DNA from: Asanoa ferruginea
GTDB lineage: Bacteria > Actinomycetota > Actinomycetes > Mycobacteriales > Micromonosporaceae
Length of the DNA stretch: 64,000 nucleotides
Assembly: GCF_003387075.1 (NCBI RefSeq)
Contig: NZ_QUMQ01000001.1
Location: forward strand, 7,998,001 to 8,062,000
Direction: 5' to 3'
Positions 17,884-25,761 of this stretch are shown one piece after another; positions within the stretch are counted from its first letter, which is position 1; each line of letters begins with the position of its first letter. The position numbers and the translations under genes were made by a program. Under the pieces are notes generated by a model. It saw only the letters and a list, made by a program, of their open reading frames with translations. It ran no database searches and was not told the origin of the DNA.

Positions 17884-19119
17884 GTGTACCTCTCCACGAT
17901 CGACCGTACCGCCGGTCCTCGGGCGCGCGGCCGGGCGTTCGTGGCGGGCAACGTCGTCGCGCTCGGCACCGTCAGTCTGGTCACCGACGTCTCCGCCGAG
18001 ATGGTCACCGCCGTGCTGCCGCTCTACCTGGTGCTGGGCCTCAACCTGAGCCCGCTGGCGTACGGGGTCGTCGACGGCGTCTACACCGGCGCGACCGCCG
18101 TGCTGCGGATCGTCGGCGGCTATGTCGCGGACCGGATCCGGGCCCGCAAGGCACTCGCCGGGCTCGGCTACGCGCTGTCGGCCGTGGCCAAGCTCGGGCT
18201 GCTGGCCGCCGGGCGGTCGCTGACCGGGATCGGCTTCGTGGTCGCGGTCGACCGGATGGGCAAGGGACTGCGCACGGCGCCGCGGGACGCGCTGATCACG
18301 CTCTCCACTCCGCCGTCGGCGCTCGGGCGGGCGTTCGGGGTGCACCGGACGATGGACGCGGTCGGCGCGTTCCTCGGGCCGCTGGTCGCGCTGGCGGTGC
18401 TGGCCGGTTCGGGCCAGTCCTACGACGCGGTCTTCGTGACCAGTTTCTGCGTGGCGGTCCTCGGTGTGGCGGTGCTCGTGCTCTTCGTGCGCGAACGCGC
18501 TGTCGTCGCGCCGGTCGCGGCGCCCCGGCCCGGGTTGCGGGACGCGGCCGCGCTGCTGCGGGTGGCCGGGCTGCGCCGGTTGCTGCTGGCCGCGACGCTG
18601 CTCGGCGTCGCGACGATCGGCGACGGCTTCGTCTACCTGATGCTGCAACGCCGCACCGAACTCGGGCTGGTCTGGTTCCCACTGCTCGCGGTCGGCACCA
18701 GCCTGGGCTATCTGCTGCTGGCCGCGCCGCTGGGCGTGCTCGCCGACCGGATCGGGCGGCGGCCGGTGCTGCTCGCCGGCTATGCCGCGCTGGCGCTCAC
18801 CTACCTGCTGCTGGCCGCGCCGGTCGGTGGCTGGGCACTGCTGGTGGCCGCGCTGGGGGCCTACGGCCTGTTCTACGCGGCGACCGACGGGGTGCTGATG
18901 GCACTGGCCGGGCCGGTGCTGCCGGACACGTTGCGGGCGACCGGCCTGGCGCTGGTGCAGACCGGGCAGGCGCTGGCCTACCTGGTGTCGTCGGTGCTGT
19001 TCGGGCTCGCCTGGGCCGCCTGGGGACCGACGGCGGCGGTGCTCGCCGCGGCGCTCGTCGCGGTCGTCGCCGGCGGGGTCACCGCGGGCCTGCTATTCCA
19101 CAAGGGACAAGCCGCATGA
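17884..19119 (+). CDS. MFS transporter
   Basis: Start placed at GTG 17884 because GAGGG (17871-17875) lies 8 nt upstream; a GTG at 17875 is in frame but overlaps that site. The 411-residue protein has twelve membrane segments. The loop after helix 2 shows a degenerate MFS signature (GGYVADRIRARKAL), and the second half has GVLADRIGRRPVLL. It heads an operon with a beta-propeller protein and a PAP2 phosphatase, and is divergent from the secreted phosphatase. Substrate unknown. Confidence 0.88.
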   Translation: MYLSTIDRTAGPRARGRAFVAGNVVALGTVSLVTDVSAEMVTAVLPLYLVLGLNLSPLAYGVVDGVYTGATAVLRIVGGYVADRIRARKALAGLGYALSAVAKLGLLAAGRSLTGIGFVVAVDRMGKGLRTAPRDALITLSTPPSALGRAFGVHRTMDAVGAFLGPLVALAVLAGSGQSYDAVFVTSFCVAVLGVAVLVLFVRERAVVAPVAAPRPGLRDAAALLRVAGLRRLLLAATLLGVATIGDGFVYLMLQRRTELGLVWFPLLAVGTSLGYLLLAAPLGVLADRIGRRPVLLAGYAALALTYLLLAAPVGGWALLVAALGAYGLFYAATDGVLMALAGPVLPDTLRATGLALVQTGQALAYLVSSVLFGLAWAAWGPTAAVLAAALVAVVAGGVTAGLLFHKGQAA

Positions 19120-20090
19120 GCTTACGGGTACGGGTCTTCACGCTGCTGGCAGTCGTCGTCGTGCTGGCCACGGCGGCGGTGCTCTACATCCGGACCGCCG
19201 CCGCGTCCCGCACGCCCGCGGTCGGCGCGACGGCACCGGTCACGCTCGACGCCGCACCGGTGCTGTTGACGGTGACCGACCGGCACTTGGCGACGGTGTC
19301 CATGATGGACCCCGCCGGCCCGCGCACCGTCTCCGCGGTCGAGTGCGTCCGGGCGTACGCCGCCGGTGGCACCGGAGTCTGCCTGCGACAGGCGACGCCG
19401 TGGGCGTACCAGCTGCAGGTTCTTGATCGGACCTTGACCACCGTGCGGTCCGTCGACATTCCCGGCCTGCCCAACCGGGCCCGGGTCTCCGCATCGGGAC
19501 GGATGGTCGCCTGGACCACGTTCGTGGGCGGCGACTCCTACAACAGCGGCGGCTTCTCGACCCGCACCGGCATCCTCGACACCCGCACCGGCACGCTGGT
19601 GCCGTCGCTGGAGGAGTTCACGGTGCCGGCGCGCGCGGCCGACCGCAACTTCTGGGGCGTCACGTTCGCGGCCGACGACAACACCTTCTACGCCACGATG
19701 TCGTCCGGCGGCCAGCGCTACCTGATGGCCGGCGACGTCGCGGCGCGCACGCTGCGCCCGGTCACCACCAACGTCGAGTGCCCGTCACTGTCACCGGACG
19801 GCAGCCGGATCGCGTTCAAGCGCGCGATCGAAGGCGACCCGACCAAGGGCTGGCGGCTGTCGGTGCTCGACCTCGCGACGCTGGCGGTGACCCCGCTGGC
19901 CGAAACCGCGAGCGTCGACGATCAGCCCGCGTGGCTCGACGACCGCACCGTCGCCTACACCCTGCGCCAGGCCGACGGCCGCCCCGACGTGTGGTCGGTG
20001 CCGGCCGGCGGCGGCGGCGCGCCCCGGCTGCTGGTCCCCGGCGCGGAGTCACCGGCGGCATTGGGAGTGCCGGGCGGCGCGAACGGGTAA
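19116..20090 (+). CDS. TolB-like beta-propeller protein with N-terminal signal anchor
   Basis: The 324-residue protein has one hydrophobic segment at residues 7-30, so it is anchored to or exported across the membrane. Repeated WD40/TolB-type blades follow, with motifs such as LSPDGSRIAFKR near residue 225 and DDQPAWLDDRTVAYTL near 268. No catalytic residues are apparent. It overlaps the MFS gene by 4 bp (ATGA), so the two are co-translated. The function is not known; a sensor or assembly role beside the transporter is a guess. Confidence 0.75.
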   Translation: MSLRVRVFTLLAVVVVLATAAVLYIRTAAASRTPAVGATAPVTLDAAPVLLTVTDRHLATVSMMDPAGPRTVSAVECVRAYAAGGTGVCLRQATPWAYQLQVLDRTLTTVRSVDIPGLPNRARVSASGRMVAWTTFVGGDSYNSGGFSTRTGILDTRTGTLVPSLEEFTVPARAADRNFWGVTFAADDNTFYATMSSGGQRYLMAGDVAARTLRPVTTNVECPSLSPDGSRIAFKRAIEGDPTKGWRLSVLDLATLAVTPLAETASVDDQPAWLDDRTVAYTLRQADGRPDVWSVPAGGGGAPRLLVPGAESPAALGVPGGANG

Positions 20091-20101
20091 GGACACCTGC
20101 C

Positions 20102-20800
20102 ATGCGCCAGGTTCTGCTCCGTGTGCTGCTCCCGCTCGTCGCGCTCTACGCGCTGATGGTGGCCTTCGGGCTGTTCATCACCAAGGTCGCCGACGGCTGG
20201 TGGCCCCTGACCGTCGAGGACCGGGTCAACGAGTCGCTCGAGGCGGCCCGCTCCGGCACCTTGACCGCCGCGTCGCTGGTGTTCAGCACCATCGCCGACA
20301 CCTGGTCGGTGATCGGCGTGTGCACGCTGGCCGTGGCGATCCTGCTGGTCACCCGCCGCCCGTGGCGCGAGCCGATCTTCCTCGCGTCGGCGGTCGCGGC
20401 ACAGGCGCTGATCTTCCTGTGCACCACGCTGGTGATCGACCGGCCGCGCCCCGACGTCGTGCACATGGACGTCTCGCCACCCACGTCCAGCTTCCCGTCG
20501 GGCCACACGTCGGCCGCCGCCACCCTCTATTGCGGGCTGGCGCTGCTCTTCGCGCTGCGCGCCACCGACCGGCGCTGGGAGACGCTGGTCTGGACCATCT
20601 TCGTGCTGATCCCGGTCGGCGTCGCGCTGACCCGGCTCTATCGCGGCATGCACCACCCGACCGACGTGCTCGCCTCGTTTGCCAACGCGGCGGCCTGCGT
20701 GACCATCATGTATCACGGCGTGCTCCGCTGGCGCGGTGCTCCCCCGCCCCGTCCGGAGCAGGAACGCCCCGCCGTCTCGCTGGCCCGGCGCCACTCCTGA
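20102..20800 (+). CDS. PAP2-family membrane phosphatase
   Basis: The start is ATG 20102, 11 bp after the propeller gene. The 232-residue integral membrane protein has the three PAP2 motifs: DRPRPD (about residue 115), PSGH in SSFPSGHTS (about 133), and RLYRGMHHPTD (about 180). Such enzymes dephosphorylate lipid phosphates such as phosphatidic acid or undecaprenyl pyrophosphate on the outer face of the membrane. Its last 95 bp overlap the 3' end of the convergent CGNR regulator gene. Confidence 0.88.
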   Translation: MRQVLLRVLLPLVALYALMVAFGLFITKVADGWWPLTVEDRVNESLEAARSGTLTAASLVFSTIADTWSVIGVCTLAVAILLVTRRPWREPIFLASAVAAQALIFLCTTLVIDRPRPDVVHMDVSPPTSSFPSGHTSAAATLYCGLALLFALRATDRRWETLVWTIFVLIPVGVALTRLYRGMHHPTDVLASFANAAACVTIMYHGVLRWRGAPPPRPEQERPAVSLARRHS

Positions 20801-21392
20801 CGGCGCGGCGGCGCTCGGTCAGCCGGCGGGCCTTGGCCCGCGCGCCGCAGTCGGCCATCGCGCACCAGCGCCGAGAGTGGTTGCGGCTGTGGTCGAGGAA
20901 CAGCCAGCCACAGCCGCCCTCCGGCAGCGGGCACTCGCTCAGCGCCGCACGGTCGAGGGTCGTCAGCAGGTCGGCCGCCGCGAGCACCAACCGGTCGGTG
21001 ACCAGCGTGGCGTCGCCCTCGACCACGATCTCGACCGGATGGTCCTTCGCCGCGGCCAGCTCAGCCCGGCCCAGCGCGTCGCGCCACCAGCCCAGCAGCG
21101 GGTCGGCGCCGGCGCCGCGCACCAGCACGCCGTAGACGGTCTCGCGCAGGTCGCGCACCACGCTCAGGGCGTGTTGGGCGGCCTTCGCGTCGGCGGACCA
21201 GGCCGTGCCGACCCGGGCCGCCTCTTCCGTGCCGACGATGCCAGCGCGCCCGGCCCACACCAATAGGTCGTGCGGCGAACCCAGATGATCCCGCTCGGGT
21301 GGCCCGTCGCCGCGCGGCTCCACTGTGTTGACCAGGTCCAACACCGGATGGCCGGCGACCAATGGCAAATCGGTGATGCCTTCTGCGACCAT
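20706..21392 (-). CDS. ABATE/CGNR zinc-finger transcriptional regulator
   Basis: The 228-residue protein has an N-terminal ABATE domain (GHPVLDLVNTV near residue 15) and a C-terminal CGNR-type zinc finger (CPLPEGGC, LFLDHSRNHSRRWC, then ADCGARAKARR near residue 185). The signature Asn is replaced by Ala, giving CGAR. A 35-residue Arg/Gly-rich tail follows and lies within the 95-bp overlap with the PAP2 gene; an early stop may be the family norm. It is divergent from an MFS efflux pump across a 54-bp gap, a classic regulator-target pair. Confidence 0.88.
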   Translation of the reverse strand: MVAEGITDLPLVAGHPVLDLVNTVEPRGDGPPERDHLGSPHDLLVWAGRAGIVGTEEAARVGTAWSADAKAAQHALSVVRDLRETVYGVLVRGAGADPLLGWWRDALGRAELAAAKDHPVEIVVEGDATLVTDRLVLAAADLLTTLDRAALSECPLPEGGCGWLFLDHSRNHSRRWCAMADCGARAKARRLTERRRAVRSGAGPARRRGVPAPDGAGEHRASGARRDT

Positions 21393-21405
21393 GTTCGATA
21401 TGCTA

Positions 21406-21427
21406 CCACCGTTGCGCGTTTTGGTGG
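21406..21427. promoter_or_regulatory. Candidate operator between the CGNR regulator and the MFS pump
   Basis: Inverted repeat CCACC-N12-GGTGG inside the 54-bp divergent gap. It is a plausible regulator site, though the arms are short. Confidence 0.35.
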
Positions 21428-21446
21428 CGACACTTTGGAGGCTCCG

Positions 21447-22685
21447 ATGGCACCGCAGCTCTCCCCCGCCCGGGCCACGGCCGCCCTGGTCGCACTCTCC
21501 CTGGCCGCGTTCGCCTACGTGACCACCGAGCTGCTGCCGATCGGCCTGCTCACGCTCATCGCGCCGGATCTACATCGGTCCAGATCGGCGGTCGGGCTGC
21601 TGGTCACCGGCTACGCGTTCGTCGTGGTCATCGCCTCGCTGCCGCTCGCCCACCTGACCAAGCGGATCCCCCGCCGCCGCCTGCTGGCCGGCACCTTCGT
21701 GGTGTTCACCCTGGCCACCGCCCTGTCGGCGTTCGCACACAGCTACTGGCTGCTGGCCGGCGCCCGGCTGGCGACGGCCGCCACCCAGGCGCTGTTCTGG
21801 TCGGTCATCGGGTCCACTGTGACCGGTCTGTTCCCGGCCGACGTGCGCGGCCGCATCGTCGCCCGGTTCTCGGTCGGCCCCGCGCTCGCGCCGGTGCTCG
21901 GCGTCCCGCTCGGCACCTGGATCGGCCAGCAGGCCGGCTGGCGCACGGCGTTCGCGGTGATGGCGGTGGTCGGCCTGCTCACCGGCATCGTGGTCACCGC
22001 GCTGCTGCCCTCGTTCGCACCGGCCGACGGCGGCGCCGCCCGGGGCACCGCGCCCGACCCGCGTGGCTATCGCACGCTGCTGGTGGTCACCGCCGTCGGC
22101 ATCACCGGCTACCTGACGGCGCAGACCTACATCACCCCGTTCCTGCTCGACGTGACCGGCTTCCCGGCGTCGTCGCTGTCGGTGCTGCTGCTGGTCTCCG
22201 GCGCCGCCGGCGTGCTCGGCACGATGATCGTCGGCCGGTTCATCGACAGCCGCCCGGTGGTCGCGATCGCCGCGCCGCTCGCGCTGGTCGGCGGCACGCT
22301 CCTGCTGCTCTACGCGTTCGGCCCGGTCAAGCCGCTCACCGTGGGCCTGCTCGCGCTCGCCGGCCTGGGCTTCAGCGCGCTGGCCGCCGCGGTGCAGGGC
22401 CGCACGCTGCAACTCGCGCCCGGCAACACCGACGTCGCCTCGGCCGGCATGGGCTCGGCGTTCAACGCCGGCATCGCGAGCGGCTCGCTGCTCGGCGGCG
22501 CGCTGCTCCCCTCGGCCGGCGCCCGCCCGCTCGCCCTGGTCGGCGGCCTGCTCGCACTGACAGCCCTGTCGGTCGCGCTGTTCGACGCCCGCCGCCACCC
22601 CGCCCCGGCCAAGGGCCCCGTCCGCCCTGCGATCGAGGGCGTGGCAGAGTGTGACGATGACCAAGCGACCGCTGTTGCTCGTTGA
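21447..22685 (+). CDS. MFS drug/sugar efflux transporter (DHA1 type)
   Basis: The 412-residue protein starts at ATG 21447 with TTGGAGG 6 nt upstream. The N-terminal helix has the DHA1 motif FAYVTTELLPIGLLTLIAPDL, and the loop after helix 2 reads THLTKRIPRRRLL-like (HLTKRIPRRRLLAG). Helix 5 carries the antiporter motif-C equivalent GPALAPVLGVPLG. It resembles the AraJ/NepI/SotB efflux group. Divergent from the CGNR regulator, which probably controls it. The 3' end overlaps the next gene in another frame by about 29 bp. Confidence 0.88.
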   Translation: MAPQLSPARATAALVALSLAAFAYVTTELLPIGLLTLIAPDLHRSRSAVGLLVTGYAFVVVIASLPLAHLTKRIPRRRLLAGTFVVFTLATALSAFAHSYWLLAGARLATAATQALFWSVIGSTVTGLFPADVRGRIVARFSVGPALAPVLGVPLGTWIGQQAGWRTAFAVMAVVGLLTGIVVTALLPSFAPADGGAARGTAPDPRGYRTLLVVTAVGITGYLTAQTYITPFLLDVTGFPASSLSVLLLVSGAAGVLGTMIVGRFIDSRPVVAIAAPLALVGGTLLLLYAFGPVKPLTVGLLALAGLGFSALAAAVQGRTLQLAPGNTDVASAGMGSAFNAGIASGSLLGGALLPSAGARPLALVGGLLALTALSVALFDARRHPAPAKGPVRPAIEGVAECDDDQATAVAR

Positions 22686-23583
22686 CTCGGCGAGTCTTTA
22701 CTTCCGGGCCTATTTCGGCATCCCGGAGTCGGCCGCCCAGGCGCCCGACGGCAGCCCGGTCAACGCGGTCCGCGGCTTCCTCGACATGGTCGCCCAGCTC
22801 ATCCGGACCCGCCGGCCCGACCGGATCGTCTGCGCCCTCGACTACGACTGGCGGCCGGCGTGGCGGGTCAAGCTGATCCCGTCCTACAAGGCGCATCGGC
22901 TGGCACCCGGCGGCGGCCCGTCGACCGAGGTCGTGCCCGACAACCTCGAGGCCCAGGTGCCGCTGATCCTCGAGGTGCTGGCCGCGGTCGGCATCCCGGC
23001 GATCGGCGCCAAGGGTTACGAGGCCGACGACGTGATCGGCACCCTGGCCACCACGCAGCCCGGCCCGGTCGAGGTGGCCTCCGGCGACCGCGACCTGTTC
23101 CAGCTCATCGACGACCAGAAGCCGGTCCGCCTGCTCTACTGCGGACGCGGCGTCGGCAAGCTCGAAGACTGCGACAACGCGGCGGTCGAGGCGAAATACG
23201 GCGTCCCGGCGGCCGGCTACGCCGACTTCGCGGCGCTGCGCGGCGACCCGAGCGACGGCCTGCCCGGTGTCGCCGGCGTCGGCGACAAGACGGCGGCCCG
23301 CCTGATCAGCCGCTACGGCACCCTCGACGCGATGCTGGCCGCCCTCGACGACCCGAAGTCAGGATTCGCGCCCGGCCTGCGCGGCAAGCTCGACGGCGCC
23401 CGCGACTATCTCGCCGTCGCCCCGACGGTGGTCAAGGTGGCCCGCGACGTCGAGCTACCCGCCGTCGACCCAGCCCTGCCCGCGGCACCGGCCGACGGCG
23501 ACAAGTTGTTGGCCCTGGCCGAGAAGTGGAACCTGGCCGGCCCCTGCCGCCGCCTGGTCGACGCGATCAGCAACGCCGGCTAA
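22657..23583 (+). CDS. 5'-3' exonuclease (PolI-type flap nuclease domain, stand-alone)
   Basis: From ATG 22657 the protein has 308 residues (a GTG at 22651 would add two). It shows LLLVDSASLYFRAYFG at the N-terminus, the acidic metal sites GYEADDVIGTL and SGDRDLFQL, and the helix-hairpin-helix GDPSDGLPGVAGVGDKTAARLI. There is no polymerase domain, so it is a paralogue of the DNA polymerase I N-terminal nuclease. It removes flaps and RNA primers. It is translated from within the end of the MFS gene and meets the DUF998 gene tail to tail with a 4-bp overlap. Confidence 0.93.
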   Translation: MTKRPLLLVDSASLYFRAYFGIPESAAQAPDGSPVNAVRGFLDMVAQLIRTRRPDRIVCALDYDWRPAWRVKLIPSYKAHRLAPGGGPSTEVVPDNLEAQVPLILEVLAAVGIPAIGAKGYEADDVIGTLATTQPGPVEVASGDRDLFQLIDDQKPVRLLYCGRGVGKLEDCDNAAVEAKYGVPAAGYADFAALRGDPSDGLPGVAGVGDKTAARLISRYGTLDAMLAALDDPKSGFAPGLRGKLDGARDYLAVAPTVVKVARDVELPAVDPALPAAPADGDKLLALAEKWNLAGPCRRLVDAISNAG

Positions 23584-24251
23584 CCGCGTAGCGGCCGCTC
23601 GCCCCGCAGGTGGAGCGCGAGCGCTCCCAGCCAGCCGAAGCCGATGGCCAGGCTGATGCGCTGGAAGAGGCCGTGATAGTGCCCCGTCTGGGTCGCGAAG
23701 TCATACAGGGCGGCACTGGCGATGAAGGTTGCCGGCACGAGGATCCCGGCGGCGATGCTGCACCACATCCAGACGCGCAGCGCCGGGTCCTTGGCGAACC
23801 GCCGGGCCATCACGAAGATGAGCGCCGCGAGTGACAGGAACACCGCCATGGGCGCGTAGCCGTGGATCTGGCCGTGCAACGTGGGGTGTTCCGGCACGAT
23901 GCCGCCGACGGGGTAGCCCGGAGTCGGATCCGTGGAAAAGATCCCGGCGACCAGGAGCCCGACCCCGCAGATGCCGGCGAGGACCGGCGCCGACCGGGAT
24001 CCCGGTCCGCTGGGTATCGCTCCGCGCAAGCCGACCGCGAAAGCGCACAACGCCAGCCCGGTGATGAGGAAGTTGGCGATCTGGATCCATCCGAAGCGGC
24101 CCAGGCTGAGCTCGCTGCCGTAGTGGTGCAAGGACCGGTAGCCGGGTTGGACGATGCCGTCGACGAGCATCACCAGCACGAACAGTGGCGCGACCAGGCC
24201 GCCGGACAGTAGGTGTCGCGTCGTGCGGGAGGTGGTGGCGACAGTGGACAT
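23580..24251 (-). CDS. DUF998 family membrane protein
   Basis: The 223-residue protein has six predicted membrane segments, with HHYGSELSLGRFGWIQIANF near residue 42 and a short loop STDPTPGYPVGG near 106, typical of DUF998. The family's function is unknown. The ATG is preceded by AAGGAGAG. The promoter has TTGACA at 24317-24312 and TACGTT at 24293-24288; one TetR-type operator fills its spacer and a second lies between the -10 box and the start codon. It is therefore the main predicted target of the divergent TetR regulator. Confidence 0.85.
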   Translation of the reverse strand: MSTVATTSRTTRHLLSGGLVAPLFVLVMLVDGIVQPGYRSLHHYGSELSLGRFGWIQIANFLITGLALCAFAVGLRGAIPSGPGSRSAPVLAGICGVGLLVAGIFSTDPTPGYPVGGIVPEHPTLHGQIHGYAPMAVFLSLAALIFVMARRFAKDPALRVWMWCSIAAGILVPATFIASAALYDFATQTGHYHGLFQRISLAIGFGWLGALALHLRGERPLRG

Positions 24252-24259
24252 GATCTCTC

Positions 24260-24274
24260 CTTAGCATCGCTAAG
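24260..24274. promoter_or_regulatory. TetR operator, copy 1
   Basis: Perfect palindrome CTTAGC-ATC-GCTAAG. It lies in the 5' leader of the DUF998 gene, next to its ribosome binding site. Confidence 0.75.
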
Positions 24275-24287
24275 TGGCGAGGGGCCC

Positions 24288-24317
24288 AACGTAGCCTTAG
24301 CAGTGCTAAGGTGTCAA
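24288..24317 (-). promoter_or_regulatory. Promoter of the DUF998 gene
   Basis: A consensus TTGACA (24317-24312), 18-bp spacer and TACGTT (24293-24288), reading left. The spacer is almost exactly the second operator, so a bound repressor would block RNA polymerase. Confidence 0.7.
24295..24311. promoter_or_regulatory. TetR operator, copy 2
   Basis: Perfect palindrome CCTTAGC-AGT-GCTAAGG. It shares the CTTAGC-N3-GCTAAG core with copy 1, centre to centre 36 bp. It also overlaps a TAAGGT -10-like box (24307-24312) facing the tetR gene, which predicts autoregulation. Confidence 0.78.
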
Positions 24318-24341
24318 TCGATCGAAGTCTGGGGTGCCCGC

Positions 24342-24950
24342 ATGGATCGCGAAGAGATCGTCACTTCGGCGTTGGAGTTGCTCGACGAGGCAGGGCTCGA
24401 CGGGGTGACCGTCCGCCGGCTCGCCGCGCGCCTCGGCGTGCAGAATCCCGCCCTCTACTGGCATTTCCGCGACAAGCGGGCACTGCTCGACGAGATGGCG
24501 CAGACGTTGCAGTCGCGTCAGCATTTCGGGCCGCCACGCCACGGTGAGTCCTGGCAGGACTGGTTCGCCCGGCGTGGCCGCGAGCGTCGGGCGATCCTGT
24601 TGTCGCACCGGGACGGAGCCCGACTCGTGGCCGGCACCCGACCCGGGCCCGAACTCATCGGCAAATTCGAAGCCGAACTCGGATCACTGGTGGAGTGCGG
24701 GTTCACCCCGGCGCAGGCGCTGCTGGCGATCGGAACCCTCACCCGCTTCGTCAACGGATTCGTGCTCGAAGAACAAGCCCTGCAGCAGCGCCACGTCGAT
24801 GGGTCACCCACGGACCTGTTCGAAGCCACGCCCATCCTGGCGGCCGCCATCCGTGACAGCGGCGACGGTGATGCCTCCTTCGAGCACGGTTTGCGGATCG
24901 TCGTCGACGGCATAGCGATCAACCTCACGCCCGGCACCACGCGACCTTGA
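24342..24950 (+). CDS. TetR-family repressor (TetR/C-type)
   Basis: Start chosen at ATG 24342 (202 residues). The helix-turn-helix is at about residues 23-50 (VTVRRLAARLGVQNPALYWHFRDKR, shown here in two parts: VTVRRLAARLGVQ and NPALYWHFRDKR). The C-terminal ligand domain resembles the tetracycline-repressor class (TetR_C). Two palindromes between this gene and the divergent DUF998 gene are its likely binding sites. An alpha/beta hydrolase gene follows 16 bp downstream, so the regulator, hydrolase and membrane protein probably form one inducible unit. The inducer is unknown. Confidence 0.9.
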   Translation: MDREEIVTSALELLDEAGLDGVTVRRLAARLGVQNPALYWHFRDKRALLDEMAQTLQSRQHFGPPRHGESWQDWFARRGRERRAILLSHRDGARLVAGTRPGPELIGKFEAELGSLVECGFTPAQALLAIGTLTRFVNGFVLEEQALQQRHVDGSPTDLFEATPILAAAIRDSGDGDASFEHGLRIVVDGIAINLTPGTTRP

Positions 24951-24966
24951 GAGGCAGGCACCGATC

Positions 24967-25761
24967 ATGAGCGAAGTGACCTCGAAGGACGGCACCTCCA
25001 TCGCCTACGACCAGGTTGGGGAGGGCCCGGCGGTCATCCTCATCGGCGGCGGCCCGACCACCCGGGTGGTCAACACCGCGGTCGCCGACCTGCTGGCGCC
25101 GTCGTTCAGCGTCTTCAACTACGACCGTCGCGGGCACGGCGACAGCGGCGACACGGCTCCCTACACCGTCGACCGGGAGTTCGAGGATCTGGCCGCCCTC
25201 ATCACCGCGGCCGGCGGATCCGCGTCTGTCTACGGCACGTCCGGCGGCGGGATCATCGCCCTCGAGGCGGCCGCCCGCGGCCTGGCCATCACCAGACTGG
25301 TGGTCTGGGAGCCGCCCTACATCGTCGATGACAGCCGCCCGCCGGTGCCTGCGGACTACCTTCAGCAGCTCACCGAGCTGCTGGCCGCCGACCGCCGGGG
25401 CGACATGCTCGAGCTGTTCTTCACCAGAGCCGCCAACCTGCCCGCGGAGTTCGTCAGCCCGATGCGCCAGTCACCGTTCTGGCCGGCGATGGAAGACCTC
25501 GCGCCGACCCTCGTCCACGACGCGATGCTCACCGGCGACTTCTCGTTGCCCACCAGCCGCATCGCCGCGGTCACCATTCCGACGCTGGTGCTCGACGGTG
25601 GCACGACCCCATGGCTCAGCAACGCCGCGCGCGCGGTCACCGACGCCCTACCCGATGCGCGGCACCGCACGCTGCACGGCCAACCCCACAACGTCGACCC
25701 CGCGGCCATCGCGCCGGCGCTGGCCGAGTTCTTCGCCGCGGACGACGTGCCTAGGCGTTGA
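24967..25761 (+). CDS. Alpha/beta hydrolase
   Basis: The 264-residue protein has the alpha/beta-hydrolase fold. The nucleophile is S92 in YGTSGGG, the acid is likely the Asp in LVLDGGTTP, and the His is in HGQPHNVDP near the C-terminus. NYDRRGHGDSG near residue 51 is the usual strand-4 loop. It has no signal peptide and is 16 bp from tetR with GAGAGGCAGG upstream, so it is likely co-transcribed. It may inactivate an ester- or lactone-containing compound sensed by the repressor; this is inferred. It overlaps the convergent helY gene by 11 bp. Confidence 0.88.
   Translation: MSEVTSKDGTSIAYDQVGEGPAVILIGGGPTTRVVNTAVADLLAPSFSVFNYDRRGHGDSGDTAPYTVDREFEDLAALITAAGGSASVYGTSGGGIIALEAAARGLAITRLVVWEPPYIVDDSRPPVPADYLQQLTELLAADRRGDMLELFFTRAANLPAEFVSPMRQSPFWPAMEDLAPTLVHDAMLTGDFSLPTSRIAAVTIPTLVLDGGTTPWLSNAARAVTDALPDARHRTLHGQPHNVDPAAIAPALAEFFAADDVPRR

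Noticed and set aside
17764-18648. Extension of the metallophosphoesterase up to 18648
   Set aside because: It lies antisense to the MFS gene, whereas a clear signal peptide begins at 17763 behind a -10 box.
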